NCBI GenBank assembly: GCA_038142205.1
Contig: JAYQJO010000001.1
Location: 2,480,001-2,544,000 of the forward strand
Reading direction: 5' to 3'
DNA from: UBA7359 sp038142205
GTDB taxonomy: Bacteria; Pseudomonadota; Gammaproteobacteria; Eutrophobiales; Eutrophobiaceae
DNA: 64,000 bases
A program made the position numbers and the translations under genes. The notes beneath the pieces were generated by a model. The model saw nothing but the letters and a program-made list of their open reading frames with translations, was not told the origin of the DNA and searched no databases. Of this stretch, positions 63,070 to 64,000 are shown piece after piece (the first letter of the stretch is position 1; every line of letters begins with the position of its first letter).

Positions 63070-64000
63070 TTATTGCGTCGACTTCTGCATTTCGCGGTAT
63101 CTGGACTTCTCTTCTTCAGTCAGATCTGAGGGACTCATTTTAGTTTTAAAACTATCAAACTCCTTTTCATTTGCCTCTATCAAACCGTGTATAGCATCAA
63201 GGAATGTTTCAGATGTAACGCCAATTTCATCGAACGTTTCCTCTTCACTGGAAAGCGCACGTAATCTTTGCTCGAATTTCGTGTCACGCCAATTCTCTAG
63301 AATACCGGCCAAAGTGACATTGGGGCGGCTCCGAATAAATTCAATGAGTTCATGTAAAAAAATAATGCCTGGAGAAGTAAACTTTGCTAATGCTTCAGTT
63401 GAGTCCAGTTCTTTCGCTAATGTAGGTTGGTGTAACAGACAACGGATTATCCAACGGATTTTTTCAAGGCCTTTATCTTGAGTGTTAACAGGTTTAACGA
63501 TTCTCTTTTTTATATTGCTATCAGGAACAGATGTAGAAGTTAAACGTTGTTCAATATCATCGGCTTCATAATGCGTAATTTTTCCCAATTCCTGAATCAG
63601 GATATCCTTATAGGGATCAGAGGGTAACTTACTTAAATAGGGTAACGTTTTATTGACCATTTCCGATCGGCCTTCGAGGCTTTGAAGATCAATCTGATTA
63701 CTTATCGAGTTAAATAAAAACTCAGAAAGTGGCATGCGCAGACTATTATCAAGGAAAACTTCTTTACCGTTAGTGCGCACGAAAGTATCCGGGTCTTCGC
63801 CGTCAGGAAGGAACATAAAGTAAACCTGTTTGCCATCTCGTAATAACGACAATGCATTTTCCATTGCGCGCCAGGCTGCTTTTTTTCCGGCTTCATCACC
63901 ATCAAAGCAAAACACGACTTTACCGGTGACGCGAAACATTTTTTCCAGATGCTCAGGTGTGGCAGCCGTGCCTAAACTCGCAACAGCATTTCTAATTCCA
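63070..64000 (-). CDS. dnaG: DNA primase, 5' truncated by the window edge
   Basis: Makes RNA primers at the replication fork. The frame is open to base 64000; the visible part begins GIRNAVASLGTAATPEHLEK, within the TOPRIM core, includes VVFCFDGDEAGKKAAWRA and FLPDGEDPDTFVR, and ends with the helicase-binding C-terminal domain. The zinc-binding domain and N-terminal half lie beyond the window. rpoD follows 184 nt downstream. Confidence 0.96.
   Translation of the reverse strand, partial: GIRNAVASLGTAATPEHLEKMFRVTGKVVFCFDGDEAGKKAAWRAMENALSLLRDGKQVYFMFLPDGEDPDTFVRTNGKEVFLDNSLRMPLSEFLFNSISNQIDLQSLEGRSEMVNKTLPYLSKLPSDPYKDILIQELGKITHYEADDIEQRLTSTSVPDSNIKKRIVKPVNTQDKGLEKIRWIIRCLLHQPTLAKELDSTEALAKFTSPGIIFLHELIEFIRSRPNVTLAGILENWRDTKFEQRLRALSSEEETFDEIGVTSETFLDAIHGLIEANEKEFDSFKTKMSPSDLTEEEKSRYREMQKSTQ

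Noticed and set aside
1..64000. CRISPR arrays, transposases, integrases and rRNA
   Set aside because: No spaced short direct repeats, DDE or tyrosine-recombinase motifs, or rRNA segments were seen. The accessory operon lacks visible attachment-site repeats at its ends.

Overview
This window looks like a chromosomal contig from a low-GC, probably marine or aquatic, gammaproteobacterium. The evidence is the gene content and order: gltBD, the cluster miaB-phoH-ybeY-corC-lnt, divergent crp and a YhfA-like OsmC gene, and rpoD-dnaG with a CAT-anticodon tRNA beside rpoD. I cannot name the genus. The sequence is a draft: one ambiguous base (n, 2049) lies inside gltB, and several genes carry single-base deficits in homopolymer runs that look like read errors or recent decay.

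Layout. 1-5771: glutamate synthase gltB (5' end cut) and gltD. 5944-10072: a visibly AT-richer, minus-strand accessory operon of six tightly coupled genes: acyl carrier protein, XRE regulator, ImmA/IrrE metallopeptidase, thymidylate-synthase-like enzyme, a protein of the alpha-glutamyl/putrescinyl-thymine pyrophosphorylase (5-hmdU kinase helical) family, and a MazG-like pyrophosphohydrolase. One promoter with an overlapping perfect inverted repeat precedes it. This is the best candidate for an undescribed system: a predicted nucleotide or base-modification module under protease/repressor control. 10151-20680: an alpha/beta hydrolase, two tandem membrane diguanylate cyclases, small stress and redox proteins, YaaA, RraB, YqeC, and decayed DsbA-like and cytochrome b561 genes. 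20735-27733: rhodanese, hemE, DUF368, a Na+/H+ antiporter with a cyclic-nucleotide domain, an MDR oxidoreductase and an unknown protein. 27935-33158: lnt-corC-ybeY-phoH-miaB. 33775-36355: a tungstate-type ABC transporter with its binding protein fused to the permease. 36378-39862: MscS, a helix-hairpin-helix/poly-Lys protein, MetY, a SEL1 lipoprotein and a tautomerase.

40432-54393 is largely a zinc-homeostasis region: a ZrgA-like zinc-binding protein, a MacB/Lol-type ABC pair, a DUF3299 protein, a ZnuD-like TonB receptor, Zur and ZnuABC. Three GTTA-N5-TAAC boxes sit at its promoters and read as one Zur regulon. Between these lie a MerC-like protein, tRNA-Met, crp, an OsmC protein, a degenerate GGDEF protein, a response regulator and TusA. 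54395-57129 holds DAHP synthase, a HIT protein and an alpha/beta hydrolase. 57584-60878 is a rearranged locus: a formylglycine-generating-enzyme-like gene lies between two copies of a 130-bp identical repeat made from the end of the upstream lipoprotein gene. 60934-64000 has a CAT tRNA, rpoD and the 3' part of dnaG. No transposase, integrase, CRISPR array or rRNA was seen.
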